A DNA stretch of 64,000 nucleotides from Mycolicibacterium canariasense (GCF_002101555.1 NZ_LQOL01000019.1:93289-157288); one strand, 5' to 3'; positions 18,327 to 27,070 are shown, counted from the first letter of the stretch. Numbers and translations: made by a program. The notes: generated by a model not told the origin, from the sequence alone.

Positions 18327-21101
18327 TCATGTCCCGTCCCCGGGCGGCAGTGCGCGGTCCAGCTGACTGCGGGAGCTGACATCGAGCTTGGCGAAGACCT
18401 TGCTGAGGTGGTACTGCACCGTGCGGGCGCTGATGAACAGCCGGGCTCCGATCTCGGCGTTGGACAACCCATCGCGAGCAAGCCGCGCGACCTGTGACTC
18501 CTGTGCGGTGAGGCCCCGGTCGGCATCGAACGGAGTTCGTTCGCGCATCGCCGTGTCACCCACCGCCCTCAACTCACGCTGGGTCCGCTCCGCGAATGCG
18601 TTCATCGTCATCGAAACGAACATCGTGTGAGCAATGCGCAGTTGCTCTCGGGCATCCGCGCGTCGCCGTTCGCGCCGCAACCACTCTCCGTAGAGCAGGT
18701 GCGCGCGGGCCAGATCCCCGCGAACGCGTGTCCGACTGAACCGTTCGATCGACTCTAGGTAGAGGCGCTCGGCGTCCGCTCCGTGCTGCAGCAGTGCCGA
18801 TGACCGCGCGCCGAGTCCCAATGCCCAATCGGTACCGCTGGCGGCGGTCAGCTCTTCCAATCGGGTGAGCGCATCCGCTGCCTTCTCGGCCTCGCCGCTG
18901 CGCGCCGCCGCCTCGACCAGTTCGGGCAGCGCCCAATTCGCCGATGCCAACTCGGGCGGGAACTGCGCTGCCAGCTCGGCAGCGCCCAGAGCCCGGCGGT
19001 AATCTCCGGAACCGTTGTGCAGGACCGCTTCAGCCCACCAGGCCACCGTGAGACCGTTGCCTTCGCCCCGAGCCGTCACTTCGGCCACCGTGGCCTCGAT
19101 GAGTGCCATTGCATCTGCTTGTTCGCCGCGCAGGGCGGCCAGGCCCAACGCTGCGTACGGAGCAAGGCGGCTGCCTGTCGCCTCCTGTGCGGCTTCGAGC
19201 TCATCGACCACCGCCGCGGCACCGGCGAGGTCACCGAAGAACAACAAGGCTGTTGCGCGGGAACTCAGCGCGACCGGCATGTCACCGATCGCGCCTCGAC
19301 CGCGGGCAATGTCGACGTGGCGCCTCGTCGCCTGGTCGAAACGGTCGTCGTCCCAGGCCAAGTGGGCTGCCGACGACGCGAGTAGCGCGCAGATGAGTTC
19401 TTCGTCAGGCGACACGCCGTCGTCGAACGCTGCCAGAACGGCACCCAGAGCGGGCCTGGCCGCTACGTAGCCCAGGCGGTAATGCAGAATCAGCCAATCC
19501 AACAAGAGATCCCGTCGGTCGGGGATGGCGGCTGGGCGTGGTGCGGTCTGCGCGGCGAGGGCGACGTCGAACACGTTGGCGTTGAGGGCGAGACGACCAG
19601 CGAACATGGCAGCCAACATTGCGTCCATGTAGGTGACGCGGGACAGTGTGACGTCAATCGATTCCAGTCGTTTGGCGGCGCTCAGTAGCAGCGGCGGCGC
19701 GTCGCGGCCATGGTTGGAGATATATGCGATCTGCGCTCTGATGAGATCTCCTCGCGCTCGTTGACGATCGCTGGGGCGCTGCGCTTCTGCCATTGCCAGG
19801 AGATCCTGGGCACTGTCGAAGGCGCCCAGCTGAACTTTGGCCGATGCCGCGGCCAGTGCCCGCTCGCTGCGTTTGGCGGAATCGACCGACAGCATGGCTG
19901 CCCGCTCCAGGAAGGCTGCCGCGGCGCTGATTCCACCGCGGGCTTGTGCGCGGCCTGCGGAGGCTTCCAGTTCTGCGGCGACGGTTTCGTCTGGCCCGGT
20001 AACGGCATGGGCAAGGTGCCAGGCGCGTCGATCAGGGTCTGATCCCGGGTCGGTGGCCGTGGCCAGAGCGCGGTGGGCCTGCTGTCGCTCGGATAGCGAC
20101 GCTGACCGATATGCCGCAGAACGCACCAACGGATGGCGGAATTTCACCCGGCCACCGAACGACGCCAGCCCGGCTTCGATTGCGGGAGCGGCTTCCTCGG
20201 ATGCCACCCCGACGTCGCCGGCGGCCCGCCATATCAGGGCGGAGTCGCCGGTCGGTTCGGCTGCCGCCAACAGCAGCAGGCGCCGGGTGGCGTCGGGTAA
20301 TGCGCGGATACGGGAGCCGAAGGTTTGTTCCATCTCGGCTGGTAAGTGCACTCCGCCCGGCAATCCGAACCCGCCCGCCAACTCGTCGGGCTTCAACCCG
20401 CGGGGCAATTCCAGTAACGCCAGTGGGTTGCCATGGGTCTCGGCGATGATCTGCTGGCGGATCCGCGGGTCCATCGGAACCGTGAGCGCGGAATCGAGCA
20501 GTGCGTTCGCATCGGGTCCACGCAAACCTCGAACCACCAGGGTTGGCAGCCCTGCCACGGCCTGAGTGGGCTCCCTGGCGGCAAAGACCATCCCCACCGA
20601 CTCGGACCCCAATCGGCGGGCGACGAAGGCAAGGATCTGCGCCGAAGCCCGGTCCAGCCATTGTTCGTCATCGATCAGGCAGAGCAAGGGGCGGTCCGTG
20701 GCGGCGTTGGACAACAAGTTGAGGACAGCGAGCCCCACCAGAAATCGGTCCGGTGCCGGCCCTTGCGCCATGCCCAATGCGGTTGACAGCGCCGCCTGCT
20801 GCGGCGCGGGCAGGCCATCGAGGCGGCCCAACAACGGCATACAGAGTTGATGGATCCCGGCGAAAGCAAATTCCATTTCCGACTGGATGCCGGCGGTCCG
20901 CTCCACTCGGCAGGGGCCGGCGTTGTTCGCCAGGTGGTTCAGTAGCGCGGTCTTGCCGATCCCGGGTTCACCGCGGATCACCAATGCGCGGCTCTCACCG
21001 CTGCGCAGAGCCGCGACGATGCCATCGAGAACCGCACACTCATCCCGACGACCCAGGAGCTTGGGCAACCGGTCGTCTACGGAATAACCGCTGACCTGCA
21101 C
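18327..21101 (-). CDS. LAL-type LuxR regulator with AAA ATPase domain
   Basis: This 924-residue regulator has an N-terminal ATPase (Walker A GEPGIGKTALL near 45-55; Walker B-like LLCLIDDEQWLD near 140), a long helical TPR-like middle, and a C-terminal LuxR helix-turn-helix (about 860-920; LTAQESQVARLARDGLSNAEIG, then RTVQYHLSKVFAKLDV). LAL regulators usually activate transcription in response to a small ligand sensed by the middle region. It lies upstream of, and in the same direction as, the NTF2/MDR/HD operon, which is the best candidate target. The ligand is unknown. Confidence 0.92.
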   Translation of the reverse strand: MQVSGYSVDDRLPKLLGRRDECAVLDGIVAALRSGESRALVIRGEPGIGKTALLNHLANNAGPCRVERTAGIQSEMEFAFAGIHQLCMPLLGRLDGLPAPQQAALSTALGMAQGPAPDRFLVGLAVLNLLSNAATDRPLLCLIDDEQWLDRASAQILAFVARRLGSESVGMVFAAREPTQAVAGLPTLVVRGLRGPDANALLDSALTVPMDPRIRQQIIAETHGNPLALLELPRGLKPDELAGGFGLPGGVHLPAEMEQTFGSRIRALPDATRRLLLLAAAEPTGDSALIWRAAGDVGVASEEAAPAIEAGLASFGGRVKFRHPLVRSAAYRSASLSERQQAHRALATATDPGSDPDRRAWHLAHAVTGPDETVAAELEASAGRAQARGGISAAAAFLERAAMLSVDSAKRSERALAAASAKVQLGAFDSAQDLLAMAEAQRPSDRQRARGDLIRAQIAYISNHGRDAPPLLLSAAKRLESIDVTLSRVTYMDAMLAAMFAGRLALNANVFDVALAAQTAPRPAAIPDRRDLLLDWLILHYRLGYVAARPALGAVLAAFDDGVSPDEELICALLASSAAHLAWDDDRFDQATRRHVDIARGRGAIGDMPVALSSRATALLFFGDLAGAAAVVDELEAAQEATGSRLAPYAALGLAALRGEQADAMALIEATVAEVTARGEGNGLTVAWWAEAVLHNGSGDYRRALGAAELAAQFPPELASANWALPELVEAAARSGEAEKAADALTRLEELTAASGTDWALGLGARSSALLQHGADAERLYLESIERFSRTRVRGDLARAHLLYGEWLRRERRRADAREQLRIAHTMFVSMTMNAFAERTQRELRAVGDTAMRERTPFDADRGLTAQESQVARLARDGLSNAEIGARLFISARTVQYHLSKVFAKLDVSSRSQLDRALPPGDGT

Positions 21102-21169
21102 AGGGAGACGCTATACCGCGACGCAGTGCTTCCGGCGGCACAAGCGCCGACTGCCGCTTCTGGCCCCCG

Positions 21170-22528
21170 CTACAGGCTGCCCAGCAGCTGATTGAACGCC
21201 TCGGTCATGGACGGATGGGTGTAGATGGAATCCCGCAGGGCGGTGGCGGTGATGCCGTGCCGCATGGCCAGGGCGACGGTGTTGATCACCTCATGGGCGT
21301 CGTAGCAGAGCAGCGCCGCGCCGAGGATCAGATCGGTCTGCGCGTCCACCACCACCTTCATCCGGCCCTGCGGCTCGTCGACGATGCGGGCCCGCGGCAC
21401 GGTGGCCATACGGGCGACGTCCATGGCTGCGACCTTGATATCGAGTCCCGTGGCGCGGGCCTCGCGCTCGGTCAGGCCCACCCGCCCTAGCGGCGGGGTG
21501 ATGAAAAGGTTGTAGGGCACGGCCTTCCGGTCGGCCGTGCTGCGAGCCCCGTCGCCGACGAGCTGGTCGAGCACGATGCGGTAGTCGTCGAGGGAGACGT
21601 AGGTGAACTGGGGGCCGCCGTTCACGTCGCCCATCGCGAAGATGTGCGGCCGGCTGCTGCGCAGCTGCTCGTCGACCGCGACGGCGCCCGACGGGGTGGT
21701 GTCCACCCCCGCGGCCGCCAGGTCCAGTTCGGCGGTGACGGGTTCGCGGCCCAGTGCCACCAGGATGGCGTCGGCGTCGACGGTGTGCACCGTGTCGCCG
21801 ACCCGATAGCTGACCGTGCCGTCGTCGACCGCGGTCACCTCTGCGTCGGTGATGATCCGGATGCCCTTGTCCTGCAGGATGGTCCGTGCCGCCTCGGCAA
21901 TATCGTCGTCCTCGCGGGCCAGTACCCGGCCGTGCCGATCCAGCACGGTCACCTCGGAGCCGTACGTGGCGTACATCGCGGCGAACTCCAGGCCGACGTA
22001 GCCGCCGCCCAACACCACCAGCCGCGCCGGCAGGTTCTGCTCGGTCAGCAGGTCCGTGCTGGTGTGCACGCGAGGCGAGGTGGCCAGTCCCGGAATATCG
22101 GGAAGTGTTGGGCGCGAACCGGTCCCGATCACGATCCACTTCGCCGACACCGTGACTTCGCCCTCGGCGGTGGTCACCGCCAGGGTGTGCTCGTCGAGGA
22201 AGCGGGCCGAACCGGTGAGCACCTCGGCCGTCGGGATGCCGTCGATCATCGTGTAATTCACCGCGCGCAGGCCGGCGGTCAACTCGCCGGTCACGGTGAC
22301 GGCGCGACGGTACTCGTCGGGATGGGCGGTGTCGGTGCCCAGGTGCTCGGATCGGTAGACCATCGATTTCGTCGGGACGCACCCGATGTTGATGCAGGTG
22401 CCCCCGTACATCTGCGCGGACTGCTCGATCATCGCCACCCGCCAGCCCTTGCGGCCCAGCGCGGCGGCCAGCGTCTTGCCGCCCTTCCCGAAACCGATTA
22501 CCGCGAGGTCGACCTGCCGGTCACTCAC
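21170..22528 (-). CDS. rclA: RclA-like FAD disulfide reductase
   Basis: A 452-residue class I pyridine nucleotide-disulfide oxidoreductase. It has the FAD motif IGFGKGGKTLA (11-21), the redox-active CxxxxC in GGTCINIGCVPTK near 43-55, the NAD(P)H motif LGGGYVGLEF near 170, the FAD phosphate motif AMGDVNGGPQFTYVSLDDYR and the C-terminal His-Pro (THPSMTEAFN). Several of these stretches, including the SLDDYRIV block, are close to my memory of E. coli RclA, which protects against hypochlorous acid and reduces copper. A GTG start overlaps the stop of the quinone-reductase-like gene (GTGA), so both are made together and lie divergent from an HxlR regulator. Confidence 0.85.
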   Translation of the reverse strand: MSDRQVDLAVIGFGKGGKTLAAALGRKGWRVAMIEQSAQMYGGTCINIGCVPTKSMVYRSEHLGTDTAHPDEYRRAVTVTGELTAGLRAVNYTMIDGIPTAEVLTGSARFLDEHTLAVTTAEGEVTVSAKWIVIGTGSRPTLPDIPGLATSPRVHTSTDLLTEQNLPARLVVLGGGYVGLEFAAMYATYGSEVTVLDRHGRVLAREDDDIAEAARTILQDKGIRIITDAEVTAVDDGTVSYRVGDTVHTVDADAILVALGREPVTAELDLAAAGVDTTPSGAVAVDEQLRSSRPHIFAMGDVNGGPQFTYVSLDDYRIVLDQLVGDGARSTADRKAVPYNLFITPPLGRVGLTEREARATGLDIKVAAMDVARMATVPRARIVDEPQGRMKVVVDAQTDLILGAALLCYDAHEVINTVALAMRHGITATALRDSIYTHPSMTEAFNQLLGSL

Positions 22529-23523
22529 CGGTGCACCACCACCTTTCCGATCATGTGCCCCGACTCGACCAGCCGGTGCGCCTCACGCAGCCCCACCGCG
22601 CTGAAATCGTCGATTGCGGTGGTGATGGTACTGCGCAGCTCGCCTCGGTCAACCAGGTCGGCGGCCGCGGCGAGCAGACGCTGCTGGGCGATCATGTCGT
22701 AGGAGTACAACGCGCGGGTGAACATCAGCTCCCAATGCCAGGCGATGCTCTTCGGTTTCAGCGCCACCAACTCCAACCCCTCGGGTTCGTCGATGGCGGT
22801 GATGTGTCCGAACGGCTTGGTGATCGCCGCGTACGTCTCGACGTTGCCGGCCGAGTGCGGGGAGAACACGTAGTCGATTCCCTCGGGTGCGGTGGCCAGC
22901 GCCTGCTTCTGCAGGTCGTGGTGGTCGATCACCACGTCGGCGCCCAGGTGCAGCGCCCAGTCCCGCGAGTCGTCCCGGCTGGCGGTGGCGATCACCCGGA
23001 CCCCGGTCAGTTTCTTGGCCAGCTGGATCATGACCGAGCCGACGCCTCCGGCGGCACCCAGCACCAGCAGGTCGCCGGTGGAGTCGGCGGTCAGGCCGAA
23101 CCGCTCGAACAGCGCCTCCCATGCGGTGATGGTGGTCAGCGGTAATGCGGCGGAATCCTTGAAGGACAACGACTTCGGCTTACGGGAGACGATGCGCTCG
23201 TCCACCGCATGTAGTTCGGCATTGGTGCCGGGCCTGCTGACGTCGCCGGCGTACCAGACCTCGTCGCCCACGGCCAGGGTACCGACCTGCGGGCCGACGG
23301 CTTCGATGACACCGGCCGCGTCGAAGCCGAGGATCGTCGGTGTCTCCGACGGCTGCAGGCCGCGGCGCCGCTTGATGTCGACCGGATTCACCGAGACCGC
23401 ATGCACGCGGACCAGCACATCGTGTGGGCGCAGCTCGGGTACGTCGACCCGCACGTCCTGCAGGGCGTCGGGGTTGTCGATGGGCAGGGCGGTGAAAGCT
23501 GCGGTGGCTGTCATGGTGGTCAT
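22525..23523 (-). CDS. Zinc-free MDR reductase (QorA-like NADPH:quinone reductase)
   Basis: The 332-residue product is a medium-chain reductase lacking zinc cysteines: VHAVSVNPVDIKRRRG, LGFDAAGVIEAVG, then the cofactor motif LGAAGGVGSVMIQLAKK near 155. It belongs to the YhfP/quinone reductase group often paired with HxlR regulators that sense quinones. The ATG at 23514 is an equally possible start. It is the first gene of the operon with rclA and faces the HxlR gene across 158 bases that hold two copies of CGGTTACTTTC. Confidence 0.87.
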   Translation of the reverse strand: MTTMTATAAFTALPIDNPDALQDVRVDVPELRPHDVLVRVHAVSVNPVDIKRRRGLQPSETPTILGFDAAGVIEAVGPQVGTLAVGDEVWYAGDVSRPGTNAELHAVDERIVSRKPKSLSFKDSAALPLTTITAWEALFERFGLTADSTGDLLVLGAAGGVGSVMIQLAKKLTGVRVIATASRDDSRDWALHLGADVVIDHHDLQKQALATAPEGIDYVFSPHSAGNVETYAAITKPFGHITAIDEPEGLELVALKPKSIAWHWELMFTRALYSYDMIAQQRLLAAAADLVDRGELRSTITTAIDDFSAVGLREAHRLVESGHMIGKVVVHR

Positions 23524-23564
23524 GGGCGCGACGCTAGACCCACCACCCCGGTGTCCCGCAAGGG

Positions 23565-23649
23565 CGGTTACTTTCCTTCGGGGAAGCTTTGCACATCAGC
23601 GGAATTGGCAGCTGTTCGCCGTGGTTGAGCCCTGAGGACGGTTACTTTC
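23565..23649. promoter_or_regulatory. Paired CGGTTACTTTC sites between rclA operon and HxlR gene
   Basis: An 11-base direct repeat, CGGTTACTTTC, occurs at 23565-23575 and 23639-23649, in the same orientation and 74 bases apart, one nearer each divergent gene. The second lies in the spacer of a possible HxlR-gene promoter (TTGAGC 23625-23630, N18, CGATAT 23649-23654). TTACTTT-like half-sites suit HxlR/DUF24 regulators. I propose these as HxlR-binding sites. Confidence 0.5.
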
Positions 23650-23681
23650 GATATGACACCGATGCAGCTCAGGAGGGTCCG

Positions 23682-24065
23682 ATGGCCAGGCCGTGCCCGA
23701 CGGGGCATCACGACAAACATGATGTGTACTCGGACAGTTGTCCCTGCCGGGCGCTGCTGGACCTGCTGTCGAACAAATGGTCCGCGCTGATCATCGGGTT
23801 ACTCGAGGAGCGCGGGGCGGTGCGGTTCTCCGAGCTGCAGGCCCAGCTGCCGGGGGTGGGTGCCAAGATGCTCACCCAGACGCTGCGGCGGCTGGCGGCG
23901 GCGTCGTTGGTGAATCGCACCGTGTACGCCGAAGTGCCGCCGCGGGTGGAGTACACATTGACCGATCTCGGCGTCAGCGTGTCCGAGCCCCTAGGGCTGT
24001 TGCGGACCTGGGTGGAAGACAATATCGATCGGGTCGAGGCGCTGAACCGGGACTGGAACACTTAG
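23682..24065 (+). CDS. HxlR-family (DUF24) redox-type regulator
   Basis: A 127-residue winged helix-turn-helix protein of the HxlR family: CPCRALLDLLSNKWSALIIG (20-39), the RFSELQAQLPGVGAKMLTQTL recognition region and the VPPRVEYTLTDLG wing. It carries cysteines at 5, 20 and 22; thiol-based HxlR sensors such as QorR and YodB also use N-terminal cysteines. AGGAGGG precedes ATG 23682 by five bases, which decides the start against an upstream ATG at 23589. Divergent partners are a quinone-reductase-like enzyme and RclA, so I infer a reactive chlorine or quinone stress switch. Confidence 0.9.
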   Translation: MARPCPTGHHDKHDVYSDSCPCRALLDLLSNKWSALIIGLLEERGAVRFSELQAQLPGVGAKMLTQTLRRLAAASLVNRTVYAEVPPRVEYTLTDLGVSVSEPLGLLRTWVEDNIDRVEALNRDWNT

Positions 24066-24073
24066 CCCTCTTG

Positions 24074-24131
24074 GATGGTCTTCGCGCAAGCGCTCATCCG
24101 ATCCGATGGTCTTCGCGCAAGCGCTCATCCG
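24074..24131. repeat. 27-bp direct repeat spanning a stop codon
   Basis: A 27-base sequence beginning GATGGTCTTCGCGC occurs at 24074-24100 and again, perfectly, at 24105-24131, with a four-base join. The second copy contains the stop codon of the minus-strand symporter gene, so the gene's end has been duplicated downstream. Each copy has a GCGC-AA-GCGC mini-palindrome. It fills the gap between the convergent HxlR and symporter genes. Confidence 0.9.
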
Positions 24132-25855
24132 CGCGGCACACGCTCCACGCCCATGCCCAGCCGCTCCGGCACGTGCATGCGCGCGAAGATCCGCGCGACA
24201 TCCGGTGTCGCTCGGGTGAATCGGCTGACCACGATCATGGTGGCGAAGGCCAGTGGCACGCTGACGGCGGCGGGATAACCGATCATCACCGCCGGCCAGC
24301 CACCGAGGACGTCGTCGTCAACTCCGCCTGAGATGGCCACCACGACCGCGCCGCCACAGACGCCGCCACCGGTGATCAGCCCGCATGCGGCTCCGGTGGC
24401 GGTCAGCCCGCGCCACCAGATGCCAAGCACCAGAAGCGGACACAACGTCGACGCAGCGACGGCGAAGGCCAGGCCGACGCTGCGGGACAACTCCAGACCC
24501 GACACCACCAGCGACAGCGGAATCGGGATCAGCCCGCCGACCACGGCGGCCACCCGGAAATCCCGCACCCGGCCGCGCAGCACGTCGGTGGCCAACGAGC
24601 CGGCGATGCTGACCAACAGACCTGATGACGTGGCCAAGAACGCCGCGATCGCACCGGCGGCCACCAGGGCGCCCAGCAGCTGCCCGGCCACCCCGCCGAC
24701 GGTGGAGCCCGGAGCGAGCAGCACTGCGGCGTCGGCGCTTCCGGTGATCAGCAACTGTGGCACGTACAGCCGGGAGAACACGCCCAGCAGGATGGGGAAC
24801 AGGTAGAACACCGACAGCAGGGCGATGACGGCCAGCGCGGTGCGCCGGGCGGCCCGGCCGTCGGGATTGGTGTAGAAGCGCACCAGGACATGCGGCAGAC
24901 CCATGGTGCCCAGGAATGTCGCGACGATGATGGACACCACCTGATACAGCGGATGCCCGCCGCCCAGGCCGCCGCCGGAGGTGATCCACGCACTGCCGGT
25001 GCCCGGGGTGCCGGCCACCACCGGGGTGGCCGCGCCGGCGGCCAGGTTCAGTGTGCTGCCCGCGCCGAGGGTGTGGTCACCGGGGGCACCGATGCTGGCG
25101 GCGTTCACGTCTCGTCCGTCCAGCGCGCCGGTGACGGTGATTCCGGCAGGGTCGATCACCTGCACCACCACGTCGGTGTCGATGGTGACGGTGGTGTCAT
25201 GCTGCACGCGCGGGGGCAGCGGGCCGCCGAGTTCTGCGCGGTCGTGCAGGAACAACGCCAGCAGGGCCAGGGCCGGGATGGCGATGGCGGTCAGCTTGAG
25301 CCAGTACTGGAAGGCCTGCACGAAGGTGATCGAGCGCATCCCGCCGCCCACCACATTGCTGATGACGATTCCGCCGACCAGCAGCGGTCCGATCCAGACC
25401 GGCACGCCGAGAAGGGTTTTCAGCGCGAGTCCGGCGCCCTGATACTGCGGTGCCAGGTAGAACACGCAGATCACCACCACGACGAGCATGGCGACCTTGC
25501 GCAGCCGCGCCGAACCCAACCGGAACTCCGCGAAATCGGGCACGGTGTACGCGCCGGAGCGCCGCAGCGGCGCGGCCACGAACAACAACAGGCCCAGGTA
25601 GCCCGCGGTGAACCCCACCGGGTACCACAGCGCGTCGGCGCCGTACTTGGCGATCAGTCCGGCCACGCCGAGAAACGATGCCGCCGAGAGGTATTCACCG
25701 GAGATGGCCGCCGCGTTCCAGCGGGGGCCGACGCTGCGCGAGGCGACCAAGAAGTCCGAGGTGGTGCGCGACAGGCGAACTCCGTAGGCGCCGATGGCGA
25801 CGGTGGCCACCGCCGCGGCCAGCAGCGCGGCCGCCGTCAGCGGGGAGCCGGTCAT
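24125..25855 (-). CDS. Second sodium:solute symporter (ActP-like) with large loop
   Basis: A 576-residue member of the same symporter family as the one at 13460-15091. It shares VASRSVGPRWNAAAISGEYLSA near 40 and LGTMGLPHVLVRFYTNPDGR near 310, but has an extra, non-hydrophobic insert of about 95 residues (about 205-300) between helices, rich in Gly, Thr and Asp and probably extracellular. Expected substrates are acetate, pyruvate or another short carboxylate. It is the last gene of a kinase-LytTR-small membrane protein operon, overlapping its partner by four bases. Confidence 0.88.
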   Translation of the reverse strand: MTGSPLTAAALLAAAVATVAIGAYGVRLSRTTSDFLVASRSVGPRWNAAAISGEYLSAASFLGVAGLIAKYGADALWYPVGFTAGYLGLLLFVAAPLRRSGAYTVPDFAEFRLGSARLRKVAMLVVVVICVFYLAPQYQGAGLALKTLLGVPVWIGPLLVGGIVISNVVGGGMRSITFVQAFQYWLKLTAIAIPALALLALFLHDRAELGGPLPPRVQHDTTVTIDTDVVVQVIDPAGITVTGALDGRDVNAASIGAPGDHTLGAGSTLNLAAGAATPVVAGTPGTGSAWITSGGGLGGGHPLYQVVSIIVATFLGTMGLPHVLVRFYTNPDGRAARRTALAVIALLSVFYLFPILLGVFSRLYVPQLLITGSADAAVLLAPGSTVGGVAGQLLGALVAAGAIAAFLATSSGLLVSIAGSLATDVLRGRVRDFRVAAVVGGLIPIPLSLVVSGLELSRSVGLAFAVAASTLCPLLVLGIWWRGLTATGAACGLITGGGVCGGAVVVAISGGVDDDVLGGWPAVMIGYPAAVSVPLAFATMIVVSRFTRATPDVARIFARMHVPERLGMGVERVPRG

Positions 25856-26310
25856 GGTTCGCTATCGACGACGCGGACGAAGTCGCGCTCGGCTTGTTCG
25901 GCCAGCCGCACATACAGCCGGCCGACACCGTAGAGCAGCGGGTAGACCAGTACCGCCAGGATCAGCCAGTTCAGTCGCATCCCGAACACCGTCAGCGTGC
26001 CCAGGTGCGGTGCCAGCAGCACCGCCAGCGCGACCGCGGCGATCACGACCAGGCTCAGCCGCAGCGCCAAACCGAGTTGGGCGCGCACCAATCCGCGCAC
26101 CAGCGCGTCACCCACCTGGGTCTGCTCCTGGACCTCCACCCGGGTGCGCACCATCCGGGCGCCGCGCCGGTGGGCCAGCACCACCCGCTGGCGTTCCGCG
26201 GCGGGCCGCGCATTCGATGAGGCGGCGGGCCGCGCGTTCGGTCCCGCGGCGGGCCGCGCGTTCGGTCCCGCGGCGGGCCGCGGGATCGAAGCGTCAGGTC
26301 GGTCACTCAT
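25852..26310 (-). CDS. Two-helix membrane protein with repeated N-terminal tail (DUF485-like role)
   Basis: The 152-residue product has a disordered N-terminal tail made of an eight-residue Arg-Pro-Ala-Ala-rich repeat, then a basic region and two membrane helices (about 75-98 and 103-127), ending with RLAEQAERDFVRVV. It occupies the position of DUF485 proteins next to an ActP-type symporter and is probably its partner. It overlaps the regulator gene upstream by eight bases and the symporter start by four. Confidence 0.78.
   Translation of the reverse strand: MSDRPDASIPRPAAGPNARPAAGPNARPAASSNARPAAERQRVVLAHRRGARMVRTRVEVQEQTQVGDALVRGLVRAQLGLALRLSLVVIAAVALAVLLAPHLGTLTVFGMRLNWLILAVLVYPLLYGVGRLYVRLAEQAERDFVRVVDSEP
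26201..26288. repeat. 24-bp in-frame tandem repeat
   Basis: Three 24-base units (26201-26224, 26225-26248, 26249-26272) plus a partial fourth encode copies of an eight-residue Arg-Pro-Ala-Ala-Gly-Pro-Asn-Ala-like motif in the tail of the small membrane protein. The last two full units are identical; the first has diverged. In-frame units like this usually vary in number between strains. Confidence 0.88.
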
Positions 26311-27070
26311 CGGCGGGCTTCAGGTTGCGCATCGGATCGCGGACCAGCCGGTCGCGCAGTTCACGAGCCTGCCGGCGGCTCACCGGCAGCTCCACCGCGG
26401 GCGAGGTGCCGTTGGCGCGCAACCGGACCAGCACCGCCCCGTCCTGCGTGCGCAGCCCGGTGACCAGCCGCAGCGAAACCAGGTATGACCGATGGATGCG
26501 TTGGAAGCCGTGGTCGGCCCAGCGAGTTTCCAAGACGCTCAACGGGATTCGGACCAGGTGCGCCCCGGTGGTCGAGTGCAGGCGCGCGTAGTCGCCCTCG
26601 GCTTCCACCCAGCCGATGCTGTCGCGGGGGACCAGTTGGGTGATGCCGCCGAGTTCGGCGGGGATCACGTCGGAATCCTGCTCGCCGGGTATCGCCGTGG
26701 TCTGGGCCGTCGCGGCCCGGCGTACGGCCTCGTCGAGGCGGTCCTGGCGGATCGGTTTCAGCAGGTAGTCGGTGGCGCCGACGTCGAACGCAGCCACCGC
26801 CTTGTCGTCGTGGGCGGTCACGAAGACGACGGCGGGCCGGTGCGCGAAATTGGTCAAGACGCCGGCCAGTTCGATCCCGGACAGACCCGGCATGTTGATG
26901 TCGAGGAACACCGCGTCGATGGTGTGCCGGTTGAGTTCGCGCAGCGCCGAGGTGGCGTCCCCGGCGGTGAACACCTCTGCCACACCGGGATGCCGGCCGA
27001 GCAGGTAGGCAAGCTCGTCGAGGGCGGGTGCCTCGTCGTCGACGGCCAGCACCGTCAGCTTCGCAGTCAC
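26303..27070 (-). CDS. LytTR-type response regulator
   Basis: A 255-residue regulator: receiver domain 1-125 (acidic pair DDE at 10-12, phospho-acceptor Asp in VFLDINMPG near 56, FVTAHD, and Lys in LLKPI near 107) and LytTR DNA-binding domain (about 150-250; DYARLHSTTGAHLVRIPLSVLE, FQRIHRSYLVSLRLV). LytTR proteins bind paired direct repeats. The GTG at 27070 overlaps the kinase stop as GTGA. The target is probably its own operon, which ends with a symporter. Confidence 0.92.
   Translation of the reverse strand: MTAKLTVLAVDDEAPALDELAYLLGRHPGVAEVFTAGDATSALRELNRHTIDAVFLDINMPGLSGIELAGVLTNFAHRPAVVFVTAHDDKAVAAFDVGATDYLLKPIRQDRLDEAVRRAATAQTTAIPGEQDSDVIPAELGGITQLVPRDSIGWVEAEGDYARLHSTTGAHLVRIPLSVLETRWADHGFQRIHRSYLVSLRLVTGLRTQDGAVLVRLRANGTSPAVELPVSRRQARELRDRLVRDPMRNLKPADE

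Noticed and set aside
24890..25933. 347-codon frame opposite the second symporter
   Set aside because: Its translation is Gly/His/Gln/Arg-rich with no domain, while the other strand encodes a clear symporter.
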